The notes under the pieces were generated by a model. It was given only the letters and a program-made list of their open reading frames with translations. It made no database searches and was not told the origin of the DNA. From Tetrastigma voinierianum (Eukaryota > Streptophyta > Magnoliopsida > Vitales > Vitaceae), in the NCBI GenBank assembly GCA_016808115.1, contig JAEQBH010000039.1, positions 1 through 64,000 on the forward strand: a stretch of DNA of 64,000 bases, given 5' to 3'. Within the stretch, counting starts at the first letter, position 1; each line of letters opens with the position of its first letter. The position numbers and the translations under genes are program-made. Of this stretch, positions 37,441 through 48,500 are shown piece by piece.

Positions 37441-37475
37441 TGTGACACATTGGTGGTTGTCCAGTTATGTTCCCA

Positions 37476-37492
37476 CTAAGCGTAAAGCTTAG
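37476..37492. promoter_or_regulatory. Conserved stem-loop in family B LTR
   Basis: CTAAGC-GTAAA-GCTTAG: six-base perfect arms with a five-base loop. Also present at 47348-47364 (perfect) and, inverted, at 40337-40353 (one arm base changed). It lies some 400 bp before the LTR end. A role in RNA processing or termination is only a guess. Confidence 0.5.
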
Positions 37493-37903
37493 CACTGTGT
37501 TCAATCCGTAGGTACGTACACAAGACAAGGATAGAGGAAAGTGACATTCCACATCGCAAAGAAGGCCGACTCGTAGATAGTGCTCATCGTCACGCGGTAA
37601 TCTCTGCTTTGTAATAAGAAATTGTAATAGTACAAGTAAAGGGACTTTGTATATGTGTATAGATTGTGATAGACACCACTGTGGTAGTTTCTTTTGTATA
37701 TGTAAATGATTTTTGTTAGTTGCTGTAAATTATTTGTATACTACGGTGTACAAGTACAAATTTCGAAAGAATGGTGTCAATGAGAGTCACAAGACAAAGA
37801 TAGGATATAGACAAGATATAGATAGTATAGATAGTCCAAGGTCCCGACTCTGCCTGGATCCGCCTCAATCGGGTCGAACCGGATCGGGGGCGTGACAGAA
37901 CTC

Positions 37904-38005
37904 ACAACAAAGGCTCCTCTAAGGTCTCAACCTCTAAGCCCAACTCTATCACAACTGATGCAGCAATTAAGGAATGCGAAGCACTAGAATCAAATAACAC
38001 TCTTG
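37904..38005 (-). pseudogene. Retrotransposon aspartic protease fragment (A2)
   Basis: The minus strand reads VLFDSSASHSLIAASVV and IELGLEVETLEEPLL. The FDSSASHSLI stretch is the retropepsin active-site region of plant Ty3/gypsy elements (usually FDSGASHSFI). Here the DSG triad is DSS, so the glycine is lost. In the element this enzyme would cleave the Gag-Pol polyprotein. The remainder of the domain is cut off at 37897 by element B1, and downstream pol is missing. Confidence 0.8.
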
Positions 38006-38633
38006 CCCATAGGCGAGATAGCAAAAACGTATCCTATATAACTGGCTGATATGTCGATCACCGCAGGTGATGGCGACACGCCCCGAACTCCCGTATGTCC
38101 CCGTCCTCGTGGCCTCATCCTCCGCTCTACCCATACTTCCGCCTCTCAGCCCGCTCATTGGAACCGAGATCGGGCTCCTCCTCGGGCCTCGCACCGCGGC
38201 CGTGGAGGAATGCACCAGATCCTCTCGCGGGTTCTACCACCGATCGACCGCGGCTTGTCCCAAACCCCGGGATCCCCGTCTCCGGGGGGCAATCCTCCCG
38301 GCGTGTCCGGGCCGGCCGGGCAATGGTAGCACACCATCCGCCCCACCGACCGCACCTTCATCCGCCCCGACCCGATGGTCGACTCGAACCCCGTGAACTA
38401 GAAGCCCTCTGCTTCTTTCCTGAACTAGAAGAAGACTGACTCTCCTTCCTCTTGCTACTAACACTTGCATCTCGAGTGCTCCGAGCGTCCTCTATCTCTC
38501 TCTCTATGGTCAGGGCTGTCCCAACCATGAAGTTCATATCCTGTAGGTGAAGTCCTACAATCCTGGCTCGAATGGACAACTTCAGTCCATTCTCAAATCT
38601 CCTAACATTGGCCATGTCTGTGGCCATGTAATC
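38006..38633 (-). pseudogene. gag: gypsy gag, C-terminal part (A2)
   Basis: On the minus strand, 38627-38358 is an open frame with RRFENGLKLSIRARIVGL, a conserved motif of the plant Ty3/gypsy Gag domain. EREIEDARS and a serine/lysine-rich linker (SSSSSGKKQRASSSRGSS) follow. In a shifted frame MVCYHCPAGP near 38330 is a degenerate CCHC zinc knuckle: the first two cysteines are kept and the histidine and last cysteine are not convincing. It continues toward the protease at 38005. The N-terminal part lies beyond the solo LTR, at 41266 onward. Unusually GC-rich for this window. Confidence 0.8.
38629..38633. repeat. Target duplication TAATC, left
   Basis: TAATC immediately before the LTR start TGTAAGACCC; matched by TAATC at 41261-41265. 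Confidence 0.85.
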
Positions 38634-39839
38634 TGTAAGACCCGAGAAATTCCAATTTCTGGAAAAAGGGTAAAATCGTAATTTCGGTTACAAAATTGTA
38701 ATTTCGGTTAAAAATCCGAAATTTATTCTCTAGATCTCGAATGACAAAACAGATTGCACCATTGGAATCGTCTCGCAAGATCTAGCTAGCATGTCGAATT
38801 TCGTCGAATTCCGAGATAGTCAAAATTTACACGTTTTTCGAGGCATCGCGGTTCGGGTGCTGTAAAACGATTTTCGATGTAACGAAAGTCACATATAACA
38901 CATACTCATGTTCCATAAGTGGAATGAGTAGAGAAATGATGTAAATGGACGGCCGAGATAGTGCCAAATGTCAAAACTGGGAACATAAGGACAAAATGGT
39001 CATTTTTGGAATAGTTAAATGAGCTAAATGACAAAAGAGCCAATAATGCTCATCTTCTTCCTCAAATTGAAGACAAGAACGCGCTGGAAGGGAGAAAGGG
39101 AGGCAGTGGCTGCTGGTTTTTGGTTTTGTGAGTGAGAGAGTGTCACTTTCAGAATATCGTGCAATCCGACCGTCGGCGCCTCGGACGAGAAGGAAAAACT
39201 ACTCTACGCGGCGCCTACGCCAAGTGGAGTACCGGATTTTAAGGAGTTTAGACAACTCCGTGAGGTGTGGGCTTCTCCTCATCACTTGGGTTTTATTCTT
39301 TATTTAAATACTTTGTTAATGTTTGAGTTGAATGAGGCCGTGAGGGGCCGTTTGATCGGTTCCAAAACTTGGGACCGAATTGTTGGAATTTTTTTGAGAT
39401 TTTTTTAACTGTCCGTGACAGTCCAGAAATTTAGTGGGCTGCTTGTGTTGAAATTATGCATTAAAATGTATGCTTGATATGAAAAAGGCCGGGAATGGCC
39501 ATGAAATTCGGGTTCACAAAGTGAACCGACGATTGGTGATTTTTCGGGAATAGTAACCGAGGGTTTCACTATTCCCGAGAAAATAATTTTTGTGAAATAA
39601 TGTGTTTGGTCGAGTAATTCAAATCGACTGCTTCGTGGTTTGATCAGCTAGCCCACATGAGCTAATTTTGATGTGATGAAATGAGAAATTACATGACATG
39701 ATTGTGTGATTTAATTTTTATGTGAATATATGCATGTTTATATATTTGCATGTGTTATAGACTGTAATGGAATTGGCATCATGCATTCCATATGCACTGA
39801 GACCCCTAGGACGGTAGGAGTGAGTGCATGACATGAGTC

Positions 39840-40010
39840 TAGAGAGAATGGTTTCGGAGGGTTGTCTAAAACTAAAAATGATCGGAGAGTAGTCCATGCT
39901 AAAAATATCAATCGTCGGAGACGTCCCAATTGATATACATCGGAGGGTAGTCCATAAATAATATCAATCGTCGGAGACGGCCCAATTGATATATACACAT
40001 CGGAGGGTTG
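39840..40010. repeat. Short tandem repeat in family A LTR
   Basis: CGGAGGGTAGTCCAT and TATCAATCGTCGGAGACG alternate two to three times. TATCAAT and ATTGATA form short inverted arms around the CGGAGACGGCCC core. A related inverted version is at 42780-42900. Confidence 0.65.
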
Positions 40011-40011
40011 T

Positions 40012-41135
40012 TGTGACGCCCCAACTCGGCATAGGATGTCAAGTGAGGGTCACTTTTTTTTTTTTTTTTAAAAACTTATAACCTTTACACTTACAGACTA
40101 TATATCATGCAACACTAATTTGTATTACACTCAGAGCAGCAGATTACAAAATATAAATACAAGCTCCAAATATGGAAATGTTCAACATCTACAATATTTA
40201 CATGGTTATACTTCATATACAAAATAGACCTAAAGGTCTTCCAAGCACCTATAGCCGTGGTGGCCTTGACTCACGACGTGGGACGGCCCGGTCCTCTTGT
40301 CTCCTCTTCTGTACCTACACGGATTGAACACCCGTGCTAAGCTTTACGCTTATTGGGAATATGAATTCTATTAAGAGTCACCACACTTCTATACAAATGC
40401 ATATAACACATATAACATTTACAGATTCTTATCATTTCTCATATATATATACTTTTCATAACTAGCTTACTTCTATCATCTTCCATATACTTTTCATGTA
40501 ATTCAGATTTCTTTACTTGTTCTGTAATCGTATACTATCATCGCATAGTGCTATGCTTCTCATATCATGTCATGTATTCTATACTTTGCATATACTGGCT
40601 ATTTTTATGTTTCCTCTATGTCCGCATAAACTTTGTATGTGGATATTGTGAAACCATGAGGGCCGAAGGCGCCGAAGTATCACTGGTGCGAGACAATGTA
40701 CTATGCCCGCAATATGACACCGGCTGCATCATCACTCAGAGGAGACAAAGACCATCCACGAGTGCCCTGTAATATGATACCCGAAGGTATCATCACCGTA
40801 CGAGATGCTGGATTCATCCATGAGTGCCCTGAGGCGCCCGGGTGATCCACGAGTGCCCTGGTGAATATGATACCCAAGGCATCATCACCTGCATGAGACA
40901 AAGGATCATCCATGAGTGCCCGAGAGGCGTCAGACCCTTTTCGTGGCCACCCGATCCAAACGGATCTATGTCATCAACCCAACGCGGGCCTAATATCAGA
41001 TATGTATGCCGTGAGTAACCTGCTTTTCCTTAATAGTACGCCCCATCTATCCTCTACCAAAGTTCTGCTGCATAATCAACGCAGATTTTCGCTTAGTATA
41101 TATTCTTATTCCCGAATAATTATTGTTATTCGTAA
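40012..41135 (-). mobile_element. Family B fragment (B3), inverted, 5'-truncated
   Basis: Reverse complement of 46540-47691: TGTGACGCCCC start, T-run at 40043-40060, stem-loop at 40337, three to four copies of ATCCATGAGTGCCC/GATACC..ATCATCACC repeats at 40740-40925, and CATATGTG at the far end. Only the last third of the family B LTR is present and no target duplication is seen. Confidence 0.75.
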
Positions 41136-41265
41136 TCATATGTGTAGAGCTCCTTACAAAGGAGACTCGCCCGATTTTCGTGGAAAAACGCTGGTCACCC
41201 GATTATCCAAAGAGACTCGCGGCTGATCGCGGCATCAACCCGACCCCGGCTTGAGGCACATAATC

Positions 41266-41822
41266 ATCAAGAACCGGGCTACCAGTGGAACCTAGCCACA
41301 TAATCCATCACCGTCATCACCCCCTGCTTCAGCTCTAGGAACTCCTGAGCCTTCGCATGCCTCGCGGTATCTGGAAAGTACTTACCCATGAACAGCTCCT
41401 GAAACTCTGCTCATGTCATAACCTCTAAGTCTCTAGAGGTCCTTGCCCATTTCCACCATACTGGCCTCACCTCTTAGCCGAATGCACTAACCCGATCCTC
41501 GTCGCATCGGGAGGTAATCTCCATGGCCTCTAACACCTTCTCGATCCGCATGAACCAATGGTCTCGCTAATTACCTGATCTCCTCCCCGTGAATGCCTGA
41601 GGATGATGCCACGCCCTTAAACCTCCTGGAGGTTACTGAATCTCTCCCCGACTACCTCGCTACACTAGCATGCAATAGCCACCGCCGCAATACCTACAAA
41701 CCCTCTACAAAGGCCTCACGATCAAATAATACCGTGGCCGGTCAATGTCGCAGTGGTGCTCTCGACCAGCGACCCGTGGACGCCCCCACGCCTCGCCCTC
41801 GACTCAGTCATCTACATTAACT
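41266..41822 (-). pseudogene. gag: gypsy gag, N-terminal part (A2)
   Basis: The minus strand near 41396-41288 reads LFMGKYFPDTARHAKAQEF and LELKQGVMTVMDYVARFHW, the middle of the plant Ty3/gypsy Gag domain. Upstream, near 41560-41480, are a remnant of the WIRRIEKVLEAMEI-type motif and, at the start, an arginine-rich N terminus. The frame is broken several times. The solo LTR separates it from the C-terminal part at 38633. The parallel gag of A4 (57130-57830) supports the order. Confidence 0.78.
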
Positions 41823-42239
41823 AAATGGCAATTAAATACAATGCAGTATTTCTAAGGCTCAAGCACAGCCCCGAGACACTATTCATACGCAGAAAACAGT
41901 TCATAGACTAAGTCTCTGCATTCTAAGCAATGCAAGACATAATTCAATTTATCATATCATAATCCACATAAAAAATTTTATTTCATTTTTTTCGAAAAAT
42001 TCGTGAACCTGCGGTTCATGAATAGCTGCTCATGAACAAAGGTCCAAACAAAGGGTTCAAACAAGATCGAAGTCAAAAACTGGGTCAAAATCGAAATGTG
42101 CACAAAGGCACCTAACTTGGCCTGTACCGCACACACCGCCAGATCGCGGGCCCCCAAGTCGCGCCCGTGCCGCCTCCCCAAATTCTAGTCTTCCATCCCA
42201 CCGCGGTCACGATACAATGACCTGTGGACAGACCCAATG
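41823..42239 (-). mobile_element. Leader region of A2
   Basis: Non-coding stretch between gag and the 5' LTR. It differs from the A4 leader. It carries a GC-rich patch (42130-42180) and a near-palindromic GTTCATGAATAGCTGCTCATGAAC at 42014-42037, whose GTTCATGA and TCATGAAC arms pair. No clear primer-binding site is recognised, and the boundary with the LTR is uncertain. Confidence 0.45.
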
Positions 42240-44133
42240 TTGTGATCAAATGGGCAAAGAGCCTACTTCAGCTCCTACACCAAAAAAAAAAAAATATTTC
42301 GTTTTTTTTTTTCAATTCTACTACTGGAAAAATACCCAAAAAAAAATATGTATACATTTTTTTTTTCATTCTCCAGTATACCAAAATAAATTTATTTTTT
42401 TCTTTATTTTTTTTTCCAGTTTTTACCCACTGTAAACCAAAAAAAAATTTCTCCACCTCAATTTTTTTTTCCACAAAATAAATTGCGCTTCAAGACGGGC
42501 CTCTAGGATGAGTCGTCTCGCACGCCCCCCGTGACCCGAAAAATAATATCTCGACGGGTGATCTATCGCCCAAGAGTGGAATCACCCTAAACGGGCTACT
42601 CTCCACCTGGGCGCATATGCAATGTTCCTATGTAAACACACATCTCGCTAGCTACGTTGATCTTACTTAACGTCTAAATGACCAACCCATGTCCCGAGTC
42701 CTCACCGACTCCTCACACTCTGCCTAAGCCATGTATGAGAAACTATTTTTTTTTTTAAACAAAGATATTTGTTTTTATTTTGCGGATAACCCTCCGATAT
42801 GCGAAAGCGGACTCCACTCCAATGATCTTTTAAGGACAACCTCCGATGTATATCATCAATCACACCGATGATTGATATTTTATACGGACTACCCTCCGAT
42901 ATTATAATGGACACACTGCTAATTATTATTAGTCAACCTCCAAACAATTCTTCAGAAACCACCTCCTGCACTCACCCTATTGTTCTAGGGTGCCCCAGTG
43001 CAAATGGAATGCATGATGCCAATTCCAATACATTTTTATACAACACATGTTAATATATAAAACATGATATACACTGACATGATTAATCCACACAAACATG
43101 TTATGTTATTTCACAATCCATTACACCAAAAATTAGCTCACATGGGCTAATTAACAAACACGAGCGATTCATTTTGAATCACTCAACCAAACCCATTTTC
43201 ACACAAAATTATTTCGTGTCACTATTCACATGAACAAGAAAAACCCCGGGTTTATCGTTGCTCACGGCAATCGCACACACGGCTCCACTTCATGAACCCG
43301 AATTCATAGCCATTTCCAGCCTCATACACATCACAATACAATTTATTTCATAACTATGAAATAAGCACTCCAAAGCTCTACACTACGGACCGGGCCCAAT
43401 GGGCTCTTAAAATTTCCACACCCGGTCCCAAGTTTTGGACCGACAAACGGCCGTTTCAAGGCCTCAAACCAACCGAAACATCAACATAGCTCTTAAATCA
43501 AGAGTAAAACAAGTAGGATGAAACCCCTACCTCACGGAGTTTGTCGAAACTCCTTAAAACCGGAGCCCAAGCGTTGCCCTCGTCGCGTAGAACAGTTTTG
43601 CTTATTGCTCCAAATAATTCCGATGGTCGGATCGCCCAGAAATCTAAAGAGAAGTCTCTCTCTCTCTCTCACTAAAACACAAATCTGCATCTCCACTGCA
43701 TCTCCCCTCTCATTTCACGTTTTTCTTTGGCTTTTCAAAAGGAGGAGGATGACACTATTTGAAAATTTTGTCCTATTATCATTTAAGTTTCCAAAAATGA
43801 CATCTATGTCCCCATGCTTAGATTTTCGACATTTGGCACTACCTCGGCCGTCCATTTCCATCATTTCCTCTATTCATGCGGCCATGTAACATGTAAGATA
43901 AGAGTAGGTGACTTTTGTCACCAGATTTCGTTTTACTAAGACTGATACCGATGCCTCGAACGCAAATTCGACTGCCTCGGAATTTGACAAAATTCGACGT
44001 GCTAGCTAAATTTCACGGGACGATTCCAACGGTGAAATCCGTTTTTTCATCCGAGATCTAGAGAATAAATTTTGGATTTTTTTATCGAAATTACGATTTA
44101 CTACTTCGAAAATTGAATTTTCTCGGTCTTACA
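42240..44133 (-). mobile_element. 5' LTR of A2
   Basis: Family A LTR in reverse orientation, ending TTCTCGGTCTTACA at 44133. It shares the CACGGAGTTTGTCGAAACTC and TTTTGGACCGACAAACGGCC blocks with the others. Its first 250 bp are unusual: long A and T runs at 42280-42480 replace the normal LTR start, so the left edge is approximate. Confidence 0.75.
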
Positions 44134-44494
44134 AGAGAAACTCATGTCCCAATGGATGGGAGAGATACTGACAGATCTGGTTGATGATGACTCACCCACA
44201 TCACTGTATTTGGCGAAGAAGAAGGACAAGACCCTTCACCGTGCATCGACTACGCACAATAACAGTGGTTACGATCAAGAATCCACTCCATCGGGCCGAG
44301 GATTGATGACTTGTTTGACCAGCTAAGAGGAGCATGAGTCTATTCCAAGATAGACCTTCGCACTGGTTACCATCAACTGAGGGTTAGGGAGATAGATATC
44401 CCTAAGACAGCGTTCAGGACGCGTTATGGGCACTTTGAGTTTATGGTGATGCCCTTTGGATTGGCGAATGCGCCAGCAGCATTCATGGACCTCA
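44134..44494 (+). pseudogene. pol: gypsy reverse transcriptase, N-terminal part (A3)
   Basis: The plus strand at about 44200-44494 shows the RT core: a KKKDKTL entry motif, then IDDLFDQLRGA (in shifted frames), SKIDLRTGYHQLRV and KTAFRTRYGHFEFMVMPFGL, ending APAAFMDL. These are conserved RT motifs of plant Ty3/gypsy pol, which copies element RNA into DNA. The frame is broken in the first half and open from about 44340. It is interrupted at 44495 by element B2 and continues at 47697. The upstream gag and protease of A3 are missing; an inverted LTR abuts at 44133. Confidence 0.88.
44490..44494. repeat. Target duplication CCTCA, left
   Basis: CCTCA before TGTAACACCCC; matched exactly at 47692-47696, where RT coding resumes. 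Confidence 0.92.
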
Positions 44495-45539
44495 TGTAAC
44501 ACCCCAAATTATACTCCCAACAGCTTTTATAACATGTTTCTTTGGGGTATAATAAAAGTAAAAGTATATTTTTTCTGAATAAAATAAAGATAAAAACAAA
44601 AGTAGGAATATGCATAAGTTAAATTACAAATAATAAAGAAGATTAGAGGCTATTGTAAAAATAACATAAATTGATTTGCAACAAGAGAAGAGTTGGAAGG
44701 ACCAAAGTAAAATAAAAATGGGATAAGATCAACAAGGATAAGACCAAAAGAAATATCTTATTTCGGCTCCTGAGAAAGTGGAGAGCAAATACGACAAGAG
44801 AGAAGAGAGAAGAAAGGAAGAAGAAGAAGAAGAAGAAGAAGATCACTGTGCACGATACATGTCTTGGGTGAAGTGGAATTACTAAATTTGAGTATTGGTA
44901 TGGAATTTGAGTATGGGTATGGATACGTTTTGGGTTGTATGGAAACTATGGGAGTATGGAAGTCTAGTTTTGGACTATAAAGTTTAGATACATGGTTAAG
45001 AACCCTCTATCTTGTGTATGGTTTGGGTTTAAGAACTCCTAAACTCATTTCTTGTAGGTTTGAGTTAAGAAGAGCTTTAAGGCTCCTAAATATGTGTTTG
45101 AGAAGGGTTTAGTTGCAAGTTGAACCTTAAAATTTTCTATTGTCGATCATATATGCAGCCTGACCTTAGAATGAGTTTAGGTCAGAAATAAAGGGAATAT
45201 GGAAGTGAGTCCTTCTAGTCAATTGTAGCCACATCAATGAACTTGATGTTAGGGCTTTCAAATTTTCCTCGATTTGGACCTCTCAGAGACTAAGTTATGG
45301 CCCTTTACCGAGGTCAGTCCATTTAGATCCTTGCCGGGTCATCTGACCATTAGGGTCAACCAAATGTACCTTAGAACGGGTTTTGAGTCAGAAAAAAAGA
45401 GAATTTGGTAGTAAGTCCTTCTGTGGTATCAGCTACATCAATGAACTTGATGCTGGGCTTTTGAATTTCTTGCTAATTTGGACTCCTATAGACCAAGTTA
45501 TGGTCTTTTTACTCCGAATACCAAACGGGAGAGAGGTCA

Positions 45540-46010
45540 CAAACAGCTGGTCGTCCAACGCTGGTCGCCCAACAAGGGTCACCCAACAAAGGGTCGCCCA
45601 ACAGTGGTCGTCAAACAGTGATCATCAAACAGTGGTCATCCAACAGCGGTCATCCACCGTTGGTCGCCAAACGAGTCGTTCAACAGCGATCACTCAAACG
45701 CATCGCCCACGCTATCGGCCCAATGGTCGCCAACAAGCGGTCGCCCAATCGTGGTCACCCAATAATGGTCGCTGTCAGCGTGGTCGCCCAACGCTGGTCA
45801 TCCAACAAAGGTCGCTAAACAAGGGTCGCCCAATGCTGGTCGCCCAACAAAGGGTCGCTCAACAAAGGGTCGCCAAAACGCTGATCATCAAAACGCTGGT
45901 CGCCCAACGCTGGCTTCGCCCGTCAGCGGGTCGCCCAACAAAGGGTCGCCAAACAAGGATCGTCAAACAAAGGTTCGTCCAACAGCTGGTTCAAATGTTG
46001 TTTCGCCAAA
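45540..46010. repeat. GGTCGCCCAAC minisatellite in B2
   Basis: About thirty imperfect units of 13-16 bp based on GGTCGCCCAACAAAG. They translate in all frames into repetitive peptides (for example SSNSDHQTVV), which I consider non-coding. The inverted relative C has a different short repeat at the same place (51420-51790). Confidence 0.9.
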
Positions 46011-46059
46011 CGCTATTCGTCACTTCGCATGAGCCTTGTCACCGTCAAGACTGACCGCA

Positions 46060-46335
46060 TGACCTCCAACTTTGAAGGTCATATCTCCTTCGCTTAACTC
46101 CGATTCGGTGTTCTCGACCTGCGGAAAGCCCATTGAGTCAAGAATCCATCCATATGCCTGAGAAAGATATTAGATGTCAGACCGAGGTGTCAAATCGAGC
46201 TCGTCACTTCGCTAAGTGTACTCGTCATTCCAGTCGCCGTCAAGATCGACCGAGCATGACCTCCACTCGAAGGTCATAACTTCTTCGTCAACTCCGATTC
46301 GAAGTGTTCGACTCATGGCGTTTCCATTGAGCCTA
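46060..46335. repeat. About 190-bp tandem repeat in B2, two units
   Basis: AAGGTCATATCTCCTTCGCT..ACTCCGATTCGG..CCATTGAG occurs near 46072 and again near 46268. The inverted element C has three such units (50925-51420). Confidence 0.7.
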
Positions 46336-47696
46336 TGACTCATCAATAGATAAGATGATAAGATCTGAATCTATATTAGTCCCGGAAAACATGAAAAAAT
46401 AGTAGGCTCAGAGGTAACTATAGTTATTCATATTATGAATTCATAAATTACTCATAAACATAAGCTGCAAGCATAGTTATTATGCATACAATGTGACATG
46501 AAAATGCAAAGTTATGAATAAATGATTGTATATATATATATATCACATATGATTACCGAATTAACAATAATTATTCTGAATATGAGATACACTGTGGAGC
46601 ACAAAATACACCATCGATTTGGCCCGCTAGAACCCGGTAGAGGGATGATGGGCATGCCTATTAGGAAAATTAAGCCTGGCAGATAAGTTCGATATCGAGG
46701 CCCCGCTTTGTCGATGACATAGATCCCGCTTGATCACTCTGCAGAGTCCCGAAAGGGTCACCACGCCCTCCGGCCCTCATGGAATAAGTCACCGGCCTCG
46801 GCATGCTGATGATACCTTCGTATAATATATTACAGCCGCCTTCGGGCTCCTCATGGACCATCGCTTTATACAAAGGAATATAGCGCTCCGGCTCCTCATG
46901 GACCAATGCTTCATACAAGAATATAGTGCTCTTCAGCTCTCATGGATTATAGTATTCTCAGATTCACTTCTAAGGTTTATGCATATGAAACATAAAAGAA
47001 AATGATGTGTATATGCAAAGGAAGTGTAGAGAATACACGACATGATACGAAGCATAGCATCATTTATGCGGCGATAGTATACACAAGAACAAGAAGTAAA
47101 AGTACAAGATTACATGAAAAGTATATATATATGAGAAATGATAAGAATCTGTAAATGTTATATGTGTTATATGCATTTGTATAGAAAAAGTACAAGATGA
47201 CATGAAAAGTATATGGAACATGGTAAGAAATGAAACTGGTTATGAAAAGTATATATATATGAGAAATGATAAGAATTTATAAATGTTATATGTGTTATAT
47301 GTAGTTGTATAAAAGTGTGGTGACTCTTAATAGAAGTCATATTCCCACTAAGCGTAAAGCTTAGCACGGGTGTTCAACTGCGGCGCATGCAGAGGAAATC
47401 GCAGAATCCAGGGCAATCCATTATCAGCTAGCCAAAGGCCACATCAATAAAGTTCACCGGAAGACCTTTAGGTCTATTTCGTATATGAAATTTGTAAACT
47501 AATGTAAATATTGTAAATGTTGGAAACATTTCCATATTTGGAGCTTGTATATATATTTTGTAACTGCGCTTAATGTAATACAAGGCTAATTGCTTAACAT
47601 TATATGAATATGTAAGTGTAAAGGTTATAAGTTTTAAAAAAAAAAAAAAAATGATCCTCACTTGACACCCTATGTCGAAGTCAAGGCCACACCTCA

Positions 47697-48055
47697 TGGT
47701 AGGTATTCCAACCCTATCTAGATCGGGCTTCTTTGTCGTAGTCTTTGTGGATGACATTTTGATCTACTCCCGTTAGAGAGGGAGCTGAGGATCACTGAGG
47801 ATCAAGCTTACGTTTGTCGAGACCATCGCCTGTACGCCAAGTTCGCAAGAAGTGCGAGTTTTAGCCATCGAGGTGAGATTTTGGGATATGTAGTGTCAAA
47901 TTTTTCAGGAGTGCTAGTGGACCCGCAGAAGGTCGAGGTCGTGATGAGCTGGGAGGTCAAGCCGCCTCGAGATATGCAGTTTCGATCGCTGGGTACTACA
48001 GAAATTACCAGATTTCTCTCCCTGGACAAGCAAAGACTTATGACGATCAATCTTT
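47697..48055 (+). pseudogene. pol: gypsy reverse transcriptase, C-terminal part (A3)
   Basis: Continues RT after B2. FVVVFVDDILIYSR contains the catalytic aspartate pair (FVDD). It is followed by RDHRLYAKFARSASFSHR, ILGYVVSNFSGVLVDPQKVE and a degraded thumb/connection segment. A stop right after IYSR and indels near 47770 break the frame. With the catalytic motif intact, loss of function is by frame damage and insertions. Confidence 0.9.
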
Positions 48056-48500
48056 AATGAGGTCAAGTTTGATTGGGATGACCGGCAGGAGGCATCTGTG
48101 GAGTTGAGGAGGAGGTCACTACCGTCCTATCTCGATGAACTGACAGGGATAGGTACACAGTTGCACAGATGCCTCGAGGGCCTGACTGGGATGTGTTTTG
48201 ATGCAGTCTGGGAGGGTAGTAGCTTATGGTTCCCATCAGTTTAAGAATCATGAGCAGAATTACCCCACACAAGACATGGAGTTGGCGGTCATAGTCTTCG
48301 CCTTGAAGATTTGGTGCTACTCAATTATATGAGCCTGAGGTGTACTCACCATAAAAGTCAGAAGTACATTTTTACACAGCAGGACCTCAATATGAGGCAA
48401 CGTAGGTGGATGGAGTATCTAGAGGGCTATGACTTCACTTTGTATTACCATCCCGGTAAGGCAAATGTGGTAGGTTGATGCACCCGCTGAAGTCAGCGGG
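48056..48500 (+). pseudogene. pol: gypsy RNase H region (A3)
   Basis: Shows VVAYGSHQFKNHEQNYPTQD and MELAVIVFALKIW, then across frames a version of the YIFTQQDLNMRQRRW segment and EYLEGYDFTLYYHPGKANVV. These are standard plant gypsy RNase H motifs; the enzyme would remove RNA from the RNA-DNA hybrid. FDASQ precedes it near 48198 (catalytic Asp region). Several single-base shifts are present. Confidence 0.88.

Larger units (their letters stand above)
34012..37897 (+). mobile_element. Family B LTR-like element B1, 5'-truncated
   Basis: Ends GGGGGCGTGACA. It shares with B2 the ATAGATCCCGCTT block with flanking GTCACC repeats, the stem-loop near 37476-37492, and a general order of purine-rich leader, AT-rich body and polymorphic repeats. 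The expected TGTAACACCCC start is absent; the left edge joins A1 LTR sequence. No gag or pol. Two stretches (35440-36250 and 36620-37440) are degenerate TATGA/GATA-rich repeats. Confidence 0.65.
38634..41260 (+). mobile_element. Family A solo LTR inserted in A2 gag
   Basis: Starts TGTAAGACCCGAG and ends TTGAGGCACA, flanked by the 5-bp duplication TAATC. It has the same order of blocks as 10051-12324. About 1.1 kb of inverted family B sequence (40012-41135) occupies its second half and replaces about 500 bp of LTR. No internal region, so it is a solo LTR produced by LTR-LTR recombination. Confidence 0.88.
44495..47691 (+). mobile_element. Family B LTR-like insertion B2, 3.2 kb, in RT
   Basis: Starts TGTAACACCCC and ends AAGGCCACA, with a perfect 5-bp duplication. 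It contains no gag, pol, internal LTR pair or primer site, so it is a solo LTR or a non-coding element. Inside, in order: a GA-rich tract (44790-44845), a GGTCGCCCAACAAAG minisatellite (45540-46010), two about 190-bp repeats (46060-46330), short tandem repeats with GCTCCTCATGGACCA (46740-46950), the stem-loop at 47348 and an A-run at 47634-47651. The 223-codon frame at 45383-46054 is generated by the minisatellite. Confidence 0.88.

Noticed and set aside
35596..37448. Long minus-strand open frames (170 and 167 codons)
   Set aside because: They lie in TATGA/GATA-rich low-complexity DNA of element B1 and consist mainly of Tyr, Ile, Phe, Ser and His; no domain, no copy support.
38051..38439. Three overlapping plus-strand open frames of 92-114 codons
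   Set aside because: Antisense shadows of the GC-rich gag linker and zinc-knuckle region on the minus strand.
45383..46054. 223-codon open frame
   Set aside because: Most of it is the GGTCGCCCAAC minisatellite read through; the overlapping frame is also open, and the inverted relative C has a different repeat.
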